Source of the DNA: Ciona savignyi
Taxonomy: Eukaryota > Chordata > Ascidiacea > Phlebobranchia > Cionidae
Assembly: GCA_000149265.1 (NCBI GenBank)
Contig: CH002976.1
Coordinates: 56,802-120,801, forward strand
Length of the DNA stretch: 64,000 bases
Direction: 5' to 3'
Made by a program: the position numbers and the translations under genes. The notes under the pieces are model-generated. The model ran no database searches. It saw only the letters and a list, made by a program, of their open reading frames with translations, and was not told where the DNA came from. Of the stretch, positions 24,347-36,500 are shown piece after piece; positions within the stretch are counted from its first letter, which is position 1, and the number at the start of each line of letters is the position of its first letter.

Positions 24347-24942
24347 AAGAAGAATAAATTACCGTATTTTACGGACCATAAGTCGCACTTTAAATCCTTT
24401 TGTTATCTCATAAATTTATCATGCGCCCTATAGTCCGGTGCGCCTAATGTATAAATCAAGTACCGATAGTACTTTATTGCTCACACTCAAAACTAGTACA
24501 GATACTATTATATAAAAATAAATCACAGACTTACATAATAAACTACTTTACTGTAACATTGCGCCTAATAGCCCGGTGCACCTTGTGGATGGAATCTAAT
24601 CAGAGCAATTTATTGACAGTGTGCCTTATAGTCGGGATATAGTCGCTTTATAGTCCGGTAAACTAAAAAATCTCAATTGATGGTTAAATTTTGTTTTAGA
24701 CAGTTAGTAGATAAGGGGTCATGCATAATGTTAAAGAATTCTGCCAGGGGTCATGACTGGTCAGTAGGTTAGTTCGATCAAAATCCTTACTACTGTATAT
24801 GTATGTGGTTGTGTTCTTACCCAAAGCATTTTAGTCGATTTAAGTAAATCATTCAAAAACTGCAGTTGTCAAACATACAACACAGTTATATCTGTGATAA
24901 CTCGACTGTGGGCTGTGGGGATATTTTGGGATATTTTACTGT
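24346..24942. repeat. 597-bp direct repeat, copy 2
   Basis: Identical to 23468-24064. It starts at the edge of the 28S fragment and runs on past the point where copy 1 is cut by the gap. Confidence 0.9.
24359..24662. mobile_element. MITE-like element, second identical copy
   Basis: Same element as 23481-23784, carried within copy 2 of the 597-bp direct repeat, so it is not an independent insertion. Confidence 0.5.
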
Positions 24943-26560
24943 GGGGATATTTTACTAATTTAATTATACTTAACCATGTCACACAAACTGTTTTTCACAT
25001 ACAGAAAATAAAAAAAGATCACAACTTCCATAAATCATATTTAATTCTAATTTACACATTTTATGAAATATCTATTGAGAACAAATAACTTGATACACAT
25101 GCAAATTATATTGGTAAGAATAATAAAAAAAATTACCCTTGCAAAAAAGTAATTATTTCCTAGTAATTCAATACTAAATCGACCCTGGACTGGCACGGCA
25201 TCAAAATAGCGGCACTTAACACCAACAACTTCCTTTCTAACTTCCTATTGTTTCTATTTATTGAACGAAAATCCGGATAACCTGTGCGGTTGATTGATGA
25301 TAAAAATTTGGAAGGGGAAGTCTTTTAGAACTTATTTTAGCTTACTCATTTTTATTCACTAATTTAACATATGAAAATTTACAGTTTATGATTATTACAC
25401 CTAAAAAAAGGAAAACAGCAAAATGACAGTCGACAATTGAGAATAAAACATGTACGATTAAAAAAAACAGTTTTGTACTGTGAATAAATCACTGCTTGAT
25501 AAAAATACGTTATAAAATTAATAGACTATAATTTAAACTGTGTAATTTTAATTAAAACTCGTAAACAAGCAGCAAAAGAATTAAAGGGAAACCAAAAAAA
25601 CATTTTTTGTAATAATTTTATCAAGAAAAATAGAATTGCATGAATGTTTCGTTAAATATTTAATTGTAGTTATAGTCAACATCACTTTTTTCTATTTTTG
25701 AACAAAAATTATAGAAAAAAACTAATTTTGATCCACTTTGATCTTAATTTCGAATTGGCAGATACAAAAAAATAATTCCAAATCATAACCTATTTAAATC
25801 TAATTTGAATCTTGTTTGTGAAATGGACACCCCTAGCTTTGTCAAGGACTTAAACATGACTTTTATCTGTGAGTGTCATAGAGTGCATCTTTAAGAAAGA
25901 TAAGTGCCACATGGTACTTCCGTTACTATGACTGAGTACGATTAGATAGATATAATCCAGGATCTAGAACCCATTGGAAAACGAATTATTTCAAAAACAT
26001 GTTTCATCTTTTTGATATTAGAAAAAAGTAACAAATTAATAAAATTGTGGACACCGGTTTAATACAATCAAAAATTTTTATTTACCATAAGTGCTGTTGT
26101 TAATTAATAACATTAACAATTATTTTATCATTCACAAACCAGTATGCAATGCTATTCTTAGTGTACATAAATATCAAGTTGACATTAAAGTTACGATTTT
26201 ACTTCAGGGATTTTTGTATATTTGGCGAGATAAAGACCCCTGAGAAACAACACTGTCATTCATACTGTTATCAGTGGTCAAAAGTTCTACCATTTTAATG
26301 ATATGGCTGTGTGCTAAGAATGAGTTTCTAACATACAACAAGCATACTATACGATAGTATTGACTGTTATTTGTGCTAAAACAATGTTTGTTTTTATACA
26401 AATGGTACACTAAGCTATGTAGTTATCAACAAATAGCTAATTAAAGTCAGCCGTAGTATTAAAGCAACTAAAATTTAGTGATAAATCAAGTATTATTTTA
26501 CTAGGTTCAACGATTTATTAGGTACCCCAATATTGGAGCAATAAAGATGGATTGCTCATA
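24943..26560. other. AT-rich stretch, nothing supported
   Basis: Long A/T runs only; the frame at 26204-26410 minus shows no family signature. Confidence 0.55.
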
Positions 26561-26679
26561 ATGTTTATTATTTTTTTGTGAGTTCAACAAATAAGAATGT
26601 TTGATTGATTGCTCAGGTGTGCATTGATACACCTCATGACTACAGTTGAGTTGCTGAAGCAGGATCGTATATGTACTTG

Positions 26680-26875
26680 ATAAGCCATTAGGTTCCCTCA
26701 CGTCCACTGTTGCGTTACCAGAGCTATTGTAGTGTGTAGTAGAACCCAATAATCCACTGGATGCTTGCAATAAGTGCCATGACCAAGGACACAACCGACT
26801 AGATAACGACCAGTATCTATCTTACAACCTTTTGTTTAAAAGCACAAACCCACTAAGCAGTTAGGCTGGCGAAAG
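26680..26875 (-). mobile_element. SINE, diverged
   Basis: Collinear with the family through TAGAACCCAATAATCC and AAGGACACAACCGACTAG, but with a worn head and no tail. Confidence 0.65.
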
Positions 26876-27228
26876 TATGGTTACATAGTACAAAACCATA
26901 CACTCCAAATCTGACTATCCCACTGCACTAGTACATATTGCGAGCAATAATAAAGTTATAATGACCAAACAATTACCGCAAACTAGCAGCCATCCGCTTG
27001 TATCCATGCTGAAAGGAACTAATCCACGAATCCAAAGATAGATCTTTCGGTGTTCACTAATACCAGTACTTATAATGCATCTGAAAATAAGGCATTGGAA
27101 CAGAACATCAATGTTTATCTCTTAGTATTAAAAAATACTGGAGAGTTATCGTACAAGCATTCACAGGAAACAACAACACCCATTTGCCTACTATGGAAAT
27201 ACCAAGTTTCAAGTTTTTAACTTATGCT

Positions 27229-27440
27229 GGGGGAAAACTAAAAGGATGGAAAGCGGGAAGGAGGGAAACTGCAAACTAAAATAAACATTGTGACATTAAA
27301 GTTATGGTTTTAAACATGAGGTTGGAGTTAGGGTTAGTTGTGTGGTTAAGATTACTGTTTAGGACAGGGTTTAAATTAGTTTCCGTAATTTTAGTGAGCA
27401 GTTTCCCTCCTTCCTGCTTTCCCTCGTTTTAGTGTTGCCC
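27229..27440 (-). mobile_element. GGAGGG MITE with 8-bp duplication CTTATGCT
   Basis: Starts GGGGGAAAACTAAAAGGATG and ends CGTTTTAGTGTTGCCC. CTTATGCT at 27221-27228 and 27441-27448. Confidence 0.85.
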
Positions 27441-27449
27441 CTTATGCTC

Positions 27450-29100
27450 ACATCAGAATTTAACAAATGGCAACACTCTTTATTTACAGTAATGCAAAGT
27501 ATTGTACAGCAAAGGATGCAGCGAAAGACCAAAGAGTCACCGAGTCAATTACACCTTTTTGCAACCTTATTACTTTAATTCTTATTGCAGACTGTTGTGT
27601 ATGATTTAGACATTACCTCATATTAGTAAACTGATTTATCCACTTGTGTTTTTGCAACCTTCAACTGAAAGGCAACACAGTAACCCACTATATTATTCGG
27701 GCAGATAATTAAATATTAGTTATTTTTACTAAATTTAATCAACCACAAAACTCTATTTTTTTACTCATACCGGGACAACAACAGACCAGGCGGGTAAATA
27801 TTGCTCCGTAAATACAAATATAATAATTGGCACTTGGCAGCCTGGTGATTATTAACTTCTTTCACTCTTTGTTTATATAAACAAACTTTGCTAACCCTAG
27901 GTCCCAGTACAGAAATATTCACAGGCGGACATGTTTTTTTATGTTTTGTCATGTGCAGTTTTGCTATTTTTACGCGAAGAGTTAACTAAACTAATTACAA
28001 TGATCAAAGAAGCAATAACTATCTTCCATACATCTTACCACTGTTCTTGTGGACTCATGATGCCTACCCTGTCAATTTTGACACATGACTTAAAAACGTA
28101 AAAGAAGTACTACACTACTCCAATAAAAGAAAAAAAATCAAACCAAGTGAAAAGGTATAAAATTTACACCGGCATTTATTAAAGGCAATAAAATCAATAC
28201 AAAAAATTTAAACGTTATCTTTTAATAGCATAGCACGGCATTTAAACGATATCTCGTCTTATTCAAAACGCATATTTGTTTTGTATACCGTATCATAAAC
28301 CACTATTCATTATTTCTATTTGCTTTTTACGGCTCTCCGATAAAAAATGCTTTTCTATTTTGAATTGTATAAAATATTCATTAGGGCTATTTCTTTAATC
28401 CTGGGTATATACTTGTCCATTATCACACAAAAACGCATTTTAACCTAATTAAATTTCTATAAAAAAATCCGTTAAAATTGTAAACAATTATTTTGGCAGT
28501 TGCGCGAACTCTTTTTAGTTTCTTTATAAATCTAAATAGAGATTATTTTATTTGACAGCGGGTTAAAAATCGATAATAATTTGGCAGTATAAAGATACTT
28601 ACGATATATTATTATATAATAAATAATGTTTTTGTTCATTACTATTCGAACAAGTGTCACTATAAACTTAAATATTGAAACTGTTTGATCCTCGTAAATG
28701 GGAAAACACCGGGTAAATTAATTACAACCCATTTGCTGACAAATCGTAAGAAAAATTGAGAATTTTTTAATATTGTTTGTAAATTTGAACCCTAACTATT
28801 CTTATTATGATTTTCGTATCTTAAACATCATAAACTCCATATCAAGTAGATTTAATTCGGAATTAATGCGCGAATCAACCTGATCCGACTATTGCCCTGT
28901 GATAGTTATTTAGCACATTAATATTCAATCGTATTATTGAGTTGGCCCATGTTCCTGTCCCAGATTGTGAAAAACAAAAACCTGTTTAGCCTCGGTCTTA
29001 AATCGAAAAATAGTTAAACTAAAAGTCGTTAAAACAGACGCACCGCTAGGTAGAAGTAAAGAGTCACTAAGGGAAACGAAAAAGAGGTTGCAACTCAATA
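27450..29100. other. AT-rich stretch, nothing firm
   Basis: A short SINE-head relic near 27650-27705; otherwise no feature is recognised. Confidence 0.5.
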
Positions 29101-29264
29101 TTGATAAAAACAAGACCGATCCATCTATGTCACACATTTCCAAAGTCCCTACCAAACACTATTTAACACAAATTAACCTTGATAAGCACACCACCTGTCC
29201 ATCTGTGTTGGGTAATAAGCGACATTCGTACAAATTTGGTGTAACACTTTAATTCCCTATGTTT

Positions 29265-29560
29265 AGGATAGGATAGGATATTCATTTTATCCCCGTGATT
29301 GGGAAAAACAAAGGTGTTAACACACAGGCAATCGTCAGATCCCCTTGCGCCCACCGTCGGATTACCGGAGCTATTGCAGTGTGTTATATATGATAGACAC
29401 GTTATTTCAATTTGGTAGAACCCATTAATCCGCTTGGTTCAGGCAAAGTCCTTAAAGTGCCTTGCCCAAGAAGACAACCGACTAGCTAGCCACCAGTTTC
29501 GAACCTGCAACCTTTCGATTGAAAGACGACGCACTTAACCGTTAGACCAACCGGCCGGAC
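29265..29560 (-). mobile_element. SINE, full length
   Basis: The tail AGGATAGGATAGGATA is on the left. The head on the right has the B-box match GGTTCGAAACT (reverse strand) and CCGGCCGG at its 5' end. This is a good reference copy of about 295 bp. Confidence 0.88.
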
Positions 29561-29837
29561 GAAGGGCAATGGCATTTAGGCAATGTACGGTAAGTAAGTA
29601 CTTTAACCTAGGTAAGTAAGTAAGTACTATATCTATTTTATACAACGAACTCGTTTGCGACGAATATGTTATCCTTTTGCTAATGAAACGCACCAATCCA
29701 TCAAGCTAATCGAATGAGAGGTATGCAGAATATGTGTATGGTGAGTCTACGGTTTGACAATTAAAGAATGAAAGTTTAGTCGTCAAACTGTATATAAAGA
29801 CGGATTGCATATTAAGTACGAAGGTATATGAACACCT

Positions 29838-30228
29838 ACAAAAACGCGTATCAGCCAGTGCCATTGTTTCTTTCCTTAATAATCACGCTAGTTTGTAAAA
29901 TCATTTTATTGGGCCCCGAATGATGTGCCGTTTTCAGCTAAAATGCCAGACCAAAACAATCTTAGAATTGGGTATTCATTGGGCTTAAGCACCCAGGCAA
30001 AGGCCAGAGTACATCGCGGCCGCCGTATTGCGTATAAATCATACGTTCCTACAATTTTGTAGAACCTATTACTATTATAAATTATTTGTTAAGACTGGAC
30101 CCATCATTCCACTGGGTTAAGGCTTAGTTAAACAACAAATTAGTTAATTAACAAATTTAGTTAAAACAACAAATGCTTTAAGTTCAGTCACGTAATGACG
30201 TTACAATAACGCCATGCGGTGCATGCAG
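29838..30228 (+). repeat. Local block duplication, copy 1
   Basis: Shares with copy 2 the order: AATCACGCTAGTTTGTAAAA, a worn SINE body (TAGAACCTATTACTATTAT), then TTCAGTCACGTAATGACGT and AACGCCATGCGGTG. Confidence 0.8.
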
Positions 30229-30523
30229 GATAGGATAGGATATTCATGTTTATCCCCGTGAATGGGAAAACCTAGGGGGTTATCACACGGGCAATCGTGA
30301 GATCACCTCGCGCCCATCGTCGGGTTAACGGAGCTATTGCAGTGTGTTGTATATGATAGACACGTTCCTTCAATTTGGTAGAACCCATTAACCCGCTGGG
30401 TTCAGGCAATGTCCGTAAAGTGCCTTGCCCAAGGACACAACCGACTAGCAAGCCACCAGTTTCGCACCTGCAACCGTTCGATTAAAAGGCGACGCACTTA
30501 ACCGCTGGTCCACCGGGCCGGAC
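30227..30523 (-). mobile_element. SINE, full length, between two duplicated blocks
   Basis: The (AGGAT)n tail, body and head are intact. It separates the two halves of the local block duplication, so it arrived at the junction or in one copy. Confidence 0.88.
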
Positions 30524-30527
30524 AAAT

Positions 30528-31216
30528 ATACCTATAAAAACGTCTATCAGACGGTGCCATTGTTTTTTTCTTATATAATCACGCTAGTTTGTAAAATCAT
30601 TTTCTTGGACTCCGTACGATTTGTCGTTTTCAGTTTAAATGCTAGACCAAAAAAATCTTAGGATTGATTATTCATTGGGCTTTAGCACACAGGCATTGCC
30701 CAGTGTACATCGCGCCCGCCGTTGGATTACCTTTACAGTGTGTTGCGTATATAGGCCTACGTTCCTTCAATTTTGTAGAACCTATTACTATTATAAATTA
30801 TTTGTTAAGGCTAGGCCCATCATTCCATACCCTGCAGATTTCACTTTTGTACTTAAAACGTGGATTTGATTTGCATAAAAAAAGTTTTAAATATACTATT
30901 TTTACGATTTTCCGTGAAATAAAGCATAGTGACGTGTTCCAATAAAAATAGATAAAGCATGTATATATATATCCCATCCCAGATCCTAACGCATTAATCC
31001 ACTGGGTCCAAGCGTTTTTAATTTATGTCTTCCAAGAGTTCAACCAAAGATACCTACCGATTAGCTCGTTTTGTTAGTGCGTCGACTTTCAGCCTAAGGG
31101 TTTCAGATTGGAAACTGTCCGTCAGCTTGTTGCCTATTTCCTTGGTAAACAACAAATGCTCTAAGTTCAGTCACGTAATGACGTGATAAGCGTCAATAAC
31201 GCCATGCGGTGATACC
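30528..31216 (+). repeat. Local block duplication, copy 2 (longer)
   Basis: The same order of landmarks as copy 1, with about 300 bp of extra sequence in the middle. Confidence 0.78.
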
Positions 31217-31310
31217 AGAATAAATTCAGATGGTAAGGTTTAACTGAAATAGTTTTTGCAGAACTTAACTTACGCTACTTTAAAACGAAACTGAATGAAT
31301 TATCACCACG

Positions 31311-31420
31311 GAAAACTAAACGGAGGGAAAGTGGTAAACTGCACACTTTAAATTTAGTTTTTAAGTTTTGATTGGTGTTGGGGTTAGTTTTGGGTTTAAG
31401 ATTAAGTGGTGGATTAGAGT
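31311..31420 (-). mobile_element. GGAGGG MITE, truncated
   Basis: Only the left half is present: GGAAAACTAAACGGAGGGAAA through GGTGTTGGGGTTAG. It then runs into a SINE fragment. Confidence 0.6.
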
Positions 31421-31429
31421 CGATTTTCA

Positions 31430-31600
31430 GCAAAAAGGTTGTAGGTGCGAAACTCGTCGCTAGCTAATCAGTTATGTTCTTTGAGGAGACACTTAATGAC
31501 TGCAATAGCTTCAGTTATCCGACAGTGGGCGCAAGGTGATCTGATGATTAGCCGTATGTTAACGACCCTTGTGGTTTCGCATTCACAGGAAAACAAACAT
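31430..31600 (+). mobile_element. SINE, shortened internally
   Basis: Head part AAAAGGTTGTAGGTGCGAAA, then the body with CGACAGTGGGCGCAAGG and a tail. A minus-oriented 3' end of another copy follows immediately (31591-31660), tail to tail. Confidence 0.68.
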
Positions 31601-31740
31601 AGGATAGGTTATTCCGGTTTATTCTAGTTAATGGGAAAACGAAAGGTGTCGCATGAACCAGATTAATCGGCGGACAAACAGGAATATCCTTCCATATCAT
31701 CAACCGAAATTCTCTAAAAAGTAAACACAACCCGTACACC

Positions 31741-31968
31741 CCGTCGCTAGCAAGTCAGTTGTGTCATTGGGCAAGGCACTTAACGGACATTGCCCGAACC
31801 CAGCGCTTTAATGGGTTCTACCAAATTAAAGGAACGTGTGAATTATACACAACACACTGCAATAGCTCCAGTAACCCAACGGTGGGCGCAAGGTGATCTG
31901 ACGATTACCCGTGTGTTAACCCCCTTGGTTTTACCATTCACGGGGATAAAGAAGAATATCCTATCCTA
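31741..31968 (+). mobile_element. SINE, 5' truncated
   Basis: Begins at GTCGCTAGCAAGTCAG and retains the body and the TATCCTATCC tail. Confidence 0.8.
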
Positions 31969-32635
31969 GCACCATCCTAAATTAGCTAAAAAGTAAACAC
32001 CACCCTTACACGGGTCCTTTATTACACGCGTAATTAGAGACACCATATGTGCATGTATCACAAGAAACAAAGCAATCCTACGGAAGCTGCATCATTAAAA
32101 CACGGAGATAAACACGCACTGTGAACGATAAGGACAGTTTATGACATGGTGCACAATTTTGACAAAATCAATTTTGAGTTGGTGTGTTTTCATATTAACG
32201 CAAAGCATTAAACAACTCCTTTGGTGCGAAAATTACGTTTTCGTACTATTTTTGGTGAAAAAGTTTTTGATACAAAACGATTTGAGAAAATTGCTAGTCG
32301 TTTGAAAAATTTCGTACGAAACTAAAAAAAACATTTTTGCAGCGATTTTGGAAAAAAAATCAGGAGCTATTTTAGTTGAGGAATAGGTAAATCAGATTTG
32401 TGTCGTTTCAAAATACAATTGCTAATTGCAGCAGCTTAGTAACTCAGGCCACCTCAATTACAAGGCGATGTATATACAGGCACTTCGCTTTATATATGCA
32501 CAGTTGGAGGAATAAGGTTTGTCTCATAACTTTGGGGGAAATCAAAGATTCTAGGCAATTTTGGGGGCAAACCAAAGCGTTTAGGAGAATTTGGGGTCTC
32601 GCTAAAGTGTTATGAAGCATTTGAGATCAGTGTTT

Positions 32636-33060
32636 TAAAAAAGTGTTTTAAACACTAGGGACCAAACCAAAGTGTTTCAAAACACTAGGGACCAAACCAA
32701 AGTGTTTAAAAACACATGGGACCAACCCCCCAAAAGGTTGGTTAAAACACTAGGGACCAAACCAAAGTGTTTCAAAACTTGAGACCAAAGCAATGAGTTT
32801 TGGTCACTTGGGACCAAACCAAAGTGTTTCAAACATTTGAGACCAAACCAAACTGCCTAGACATATTTTGGGGCAAATTCAAGTAGAAGATAACAACGGG
32901 GCTAAACCCAAAGTGTTTAAAGACAGTGTTGTACCAAATTTAAATTTTTAGAACATTATTGGGACCGAATCAAAGCGTATTACCATACTTGGGATCAAAC
33001 CAAAGTGGTCAATACAAACAATTAGATTTGATAACCAAATTGGGATCAAAACAAAGCATT
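32636..33060. repeat. About 30-bp minisatellite GGGACCAAACCAAAGTGTTT
   Basis: Units of ACCAAACCAAAGTGTTT plus a variable spacer, with increasing divergence to the right. Confidence 0.85.
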
Positions 33061-33580
33061 TAATAAAACAGGAGCATTTACAGGCTTGGATAATAAAGAC
33101 ACCAAAAAAATACCACAAAAAAGACCAAAAAGGGAAATGAACACTGAACATATTGGATTACCTTAAAACTAATGCTCGTTTTTGAAACATATTGTTTTCC
33201 CCCAAATTTTAAGGGAAAAAAGTAAAAAAATTATACTTTTATGCATACTGACATACTTTAACTAATTTTAGGTGGTTTTTAAATACATTTTAAGGCTATT
33301 TTTGCTGTAAAACTCACCACAAAAACATACCCGAAAACACCCGAAAATAAAACAATAATGTTTCAGAACAGAACATTTAAACCCGCGAGTTAATTTCCTC
33401 TTTAATTACTTAAAAATTTTAAGATGTTTTAATATAATGGCGGTAAAAAACATTTAAATTCTAATTTCAGGGCAGTATTTTGGCAAAAAAAAAACATTTA
33501 AATTCAAAATTCATTTTTTTCGGAAATTTACATTTTTTTCGAAAATTTGCGGAAAAAAGTCGTTTTGAAAGTTTGTAAAG

Positions 33581-36500
33581 TTAGTGAGGTCGACCCCCCT
33601 CCACCGCCTGGTAGGATAACCTGCGCTCCGTGAAATCACCTGATGCACCACCAGCCGTCTCGGCTGATTTTGCGTGGCCGTTGGCCTGGTGACCATTAGG
33701 TTGATGACCGTTGGCCTGATGACCGTTGGCCTGGTGACCGTTGGGTGAGTGACCGTTGCTACGTCGATTTATCCCCCCACTCAATATATCACGGATGTGC
33801 TGAACGATTAGATTGATGGCAACTGAAAAAAGAGTTGATGTACGGTGAGCTGAATTAACTTTGGAAGCTAAAAGGTTAGGAGGATAGGATATTGATTTTA
33901 TCACCGTGAACGGGAAAACCAAGGGGGTTAACACACGGGCAATCATCAGATCACCTTTCGACCACCGTCATGTTACCGTAGCCATTGCAGTATGTTGTGT
34001 GTGATTCACATGTTCATTTAATTTGGTAGAATCCATTAATACGCTTTGTTCAAGCAATGTCCGTTAAGTGCCTTGCTCTCAAGGACACAACCAACTAGCT
34101 AGTGATCAGTTTCAAACCTGCAACCTTACAATTGAAAGGCATTGCACTAAACCACCAGACTAACCGCTCGGATTAAGGTTGTGAGATTGAAACCAGGTAG
34201 GAACTAGTAGGTTGTGTCGGTTGGCAAGTTGCTTAAACTGAACTGTTAAATGGATTGAATAAAATATATAGCCGCCATTTTATTTATTTTAATCACTCTG
34301 GTAACCCGACATTGCCCATATAATGTACAGCAAGGACCTGGAATCACAAAAGTCCTATTACTCCAGTGCCCAGGAGGTAATTTGACAAATGATATATTGT
34401 AACCGCCTTAGGTTTGTCCACCTTTGTGAAAATCAACCGATGGTAAGTTAAAATTAATACTATTACTAAAGAAAAAAAATTACCTGTATTTTCAGCTCCT
34501 CTTGGGATAATAACATCTGCATATTTTTTGGACTGAAAAAAAGAGTTTATGTTGAAAAAGGGGAGAATAGAAGTTTGTTCAATGAGCTTGAATTATGGCC
34601 GTATAATTGTTGCTTAAAAATGTAACCTAACTGTGGGCATGGGGTGATCTGACAATCACTGGTAATAATACAACACATTTAGCTGTACAAACATATTCAC
34701 AAGTATCAATTTCCTAAGTACAAGACAGTTCCTCACATTTTCGAAACGCCTTTAAGTAGTTGGTAAACATAATTGACATTTCAATCAACTTAACTACGTT
34801 GTTGTCGCAAAAGAACAGAGAACAACGTAATGTTTGTTATGCGATAGAGTTGTTTGTTTTATCCGAGCTTTTCGGAGAAATGAACCGTATTTGTCTGTGG
34901 AACCGGTTTAACGACCTACAATCTACATTATGATGTCATACTTTATTTCGGTAAGTGGGTTGAGACTGTGGCGTGGAATTCTAATAAAATTTTAAACTTC
35001 AGTCGAACAGATTTTTTTTTGGCTTCAAACGAACTTTAGTGTAAAATTATGAATTAGCTTTTTAAAGACTATTTTAATTTTTTAATAACTTAAACAGTTA
35101 CCTTTGAAGCCATAAACAAATTTTATTGTTTAATTATATAAACAGGTAACGTTTTAAAAGCAAAAACAAAGGCGATATTTTTTAGATAAACATATTACTA
35201 CATAAACTTTACTGATATAGTTATTTATGATTTTTGGGCCCGATTTTTTTACCAATCGGTATAAAAACCAAAGATAATTTTATTTAATATAGATTATTTA
35301 CCAGCTGTTATAAAACAGTTCTCTACATGTGGTCAGTCCAATCAATTTTGGTGAATTTCTAACAAGGGAGATTATGACATCATTACAGGTGTTTATGGCA
35401 TAACAATAGGCAATTACAGTGGGGATATTGTTTTATACCATAATTGATATCAGCATAGCCTAACTAAGATAAATGGCAATAAATGCTTTAGAAAATCAAA
35501 TAAGAGGTCATCTTTATACCAGTGTTAAAGTATATGTAATTAAAACAGAACAACTAAAATTGTAAACTTGATTTGGTATGAGGGGACTGGGTATAAGTGG
35601 ATTGTGAGGAATTTAATTTGATTCGGTAGGAGGGGTATTATTGTGCACTTGAGCAAGCAAAAATACTTGTGTCTGAAACCAGTGGTCTCTTAAGTTAATC
35701 AAAAAAACACTATTTCTACCATACTACACACTTTACGATTGTACCATAACAAATCTTTAGCCCCATGGTTTTCTATCACATTTGTAAACACAGACATAAA
35801 GACAAACAGATCACTGTTAATTAGTATTAGTAAAGAAGGTTGCAACGCCCGGCCGGTTACGCGTCGCCATTCAATCAAAAGGTTGCAGGTGTGAAACTGG
35901 TCGCTAGCTAGTCGGTTGTGTCCTTTGGCAAGCCACTTTACGGACATCCCAGAACCAAGCGGATTAATGGGTTCTACCAAATTGATGGAACGTGTCTATC
36001 ATACACAACACGCTGCAATAGCTCCTGTAACCCGACGGTGGGCGCGAAGTGATCTGACGATTGACCGTGTGTTAACCCACTTGGTTTTCCCATTCACGGG
36101 GATAAACAAGAAGGTCCTATCATAACACGGTATACACACCACACAGACAGGTTGACAGAAACAAACCATAAGATGATAGTAAAGACTACTTACCGGTAAA
36201 CAAAATTCTTCAAAGGCAGGTTTGACAAAGGTGGTGTATTGTTGTAATACAGACTCCAATGACCGTCCTCTGTCGGTTATATCTCTTAACACTGAAGAAT
36301 GGGTTGGGTGATTGTGATTAAAACACTGTGATTTATTGTGTATTGGCAAGATAGTTTAGGCACATTGCTTGGTGGGTTAGTGTGACTGCTTTTAGCTGAA
36401 AGGTGGTAAGATCGAAAGTCAGTCGCTAGTCAGTTGTGTCATTGTGAAGACACTGTCAATTGAAAGGTTGTGGAATCGAAACCAGGTGCTAGCTAGTTGG

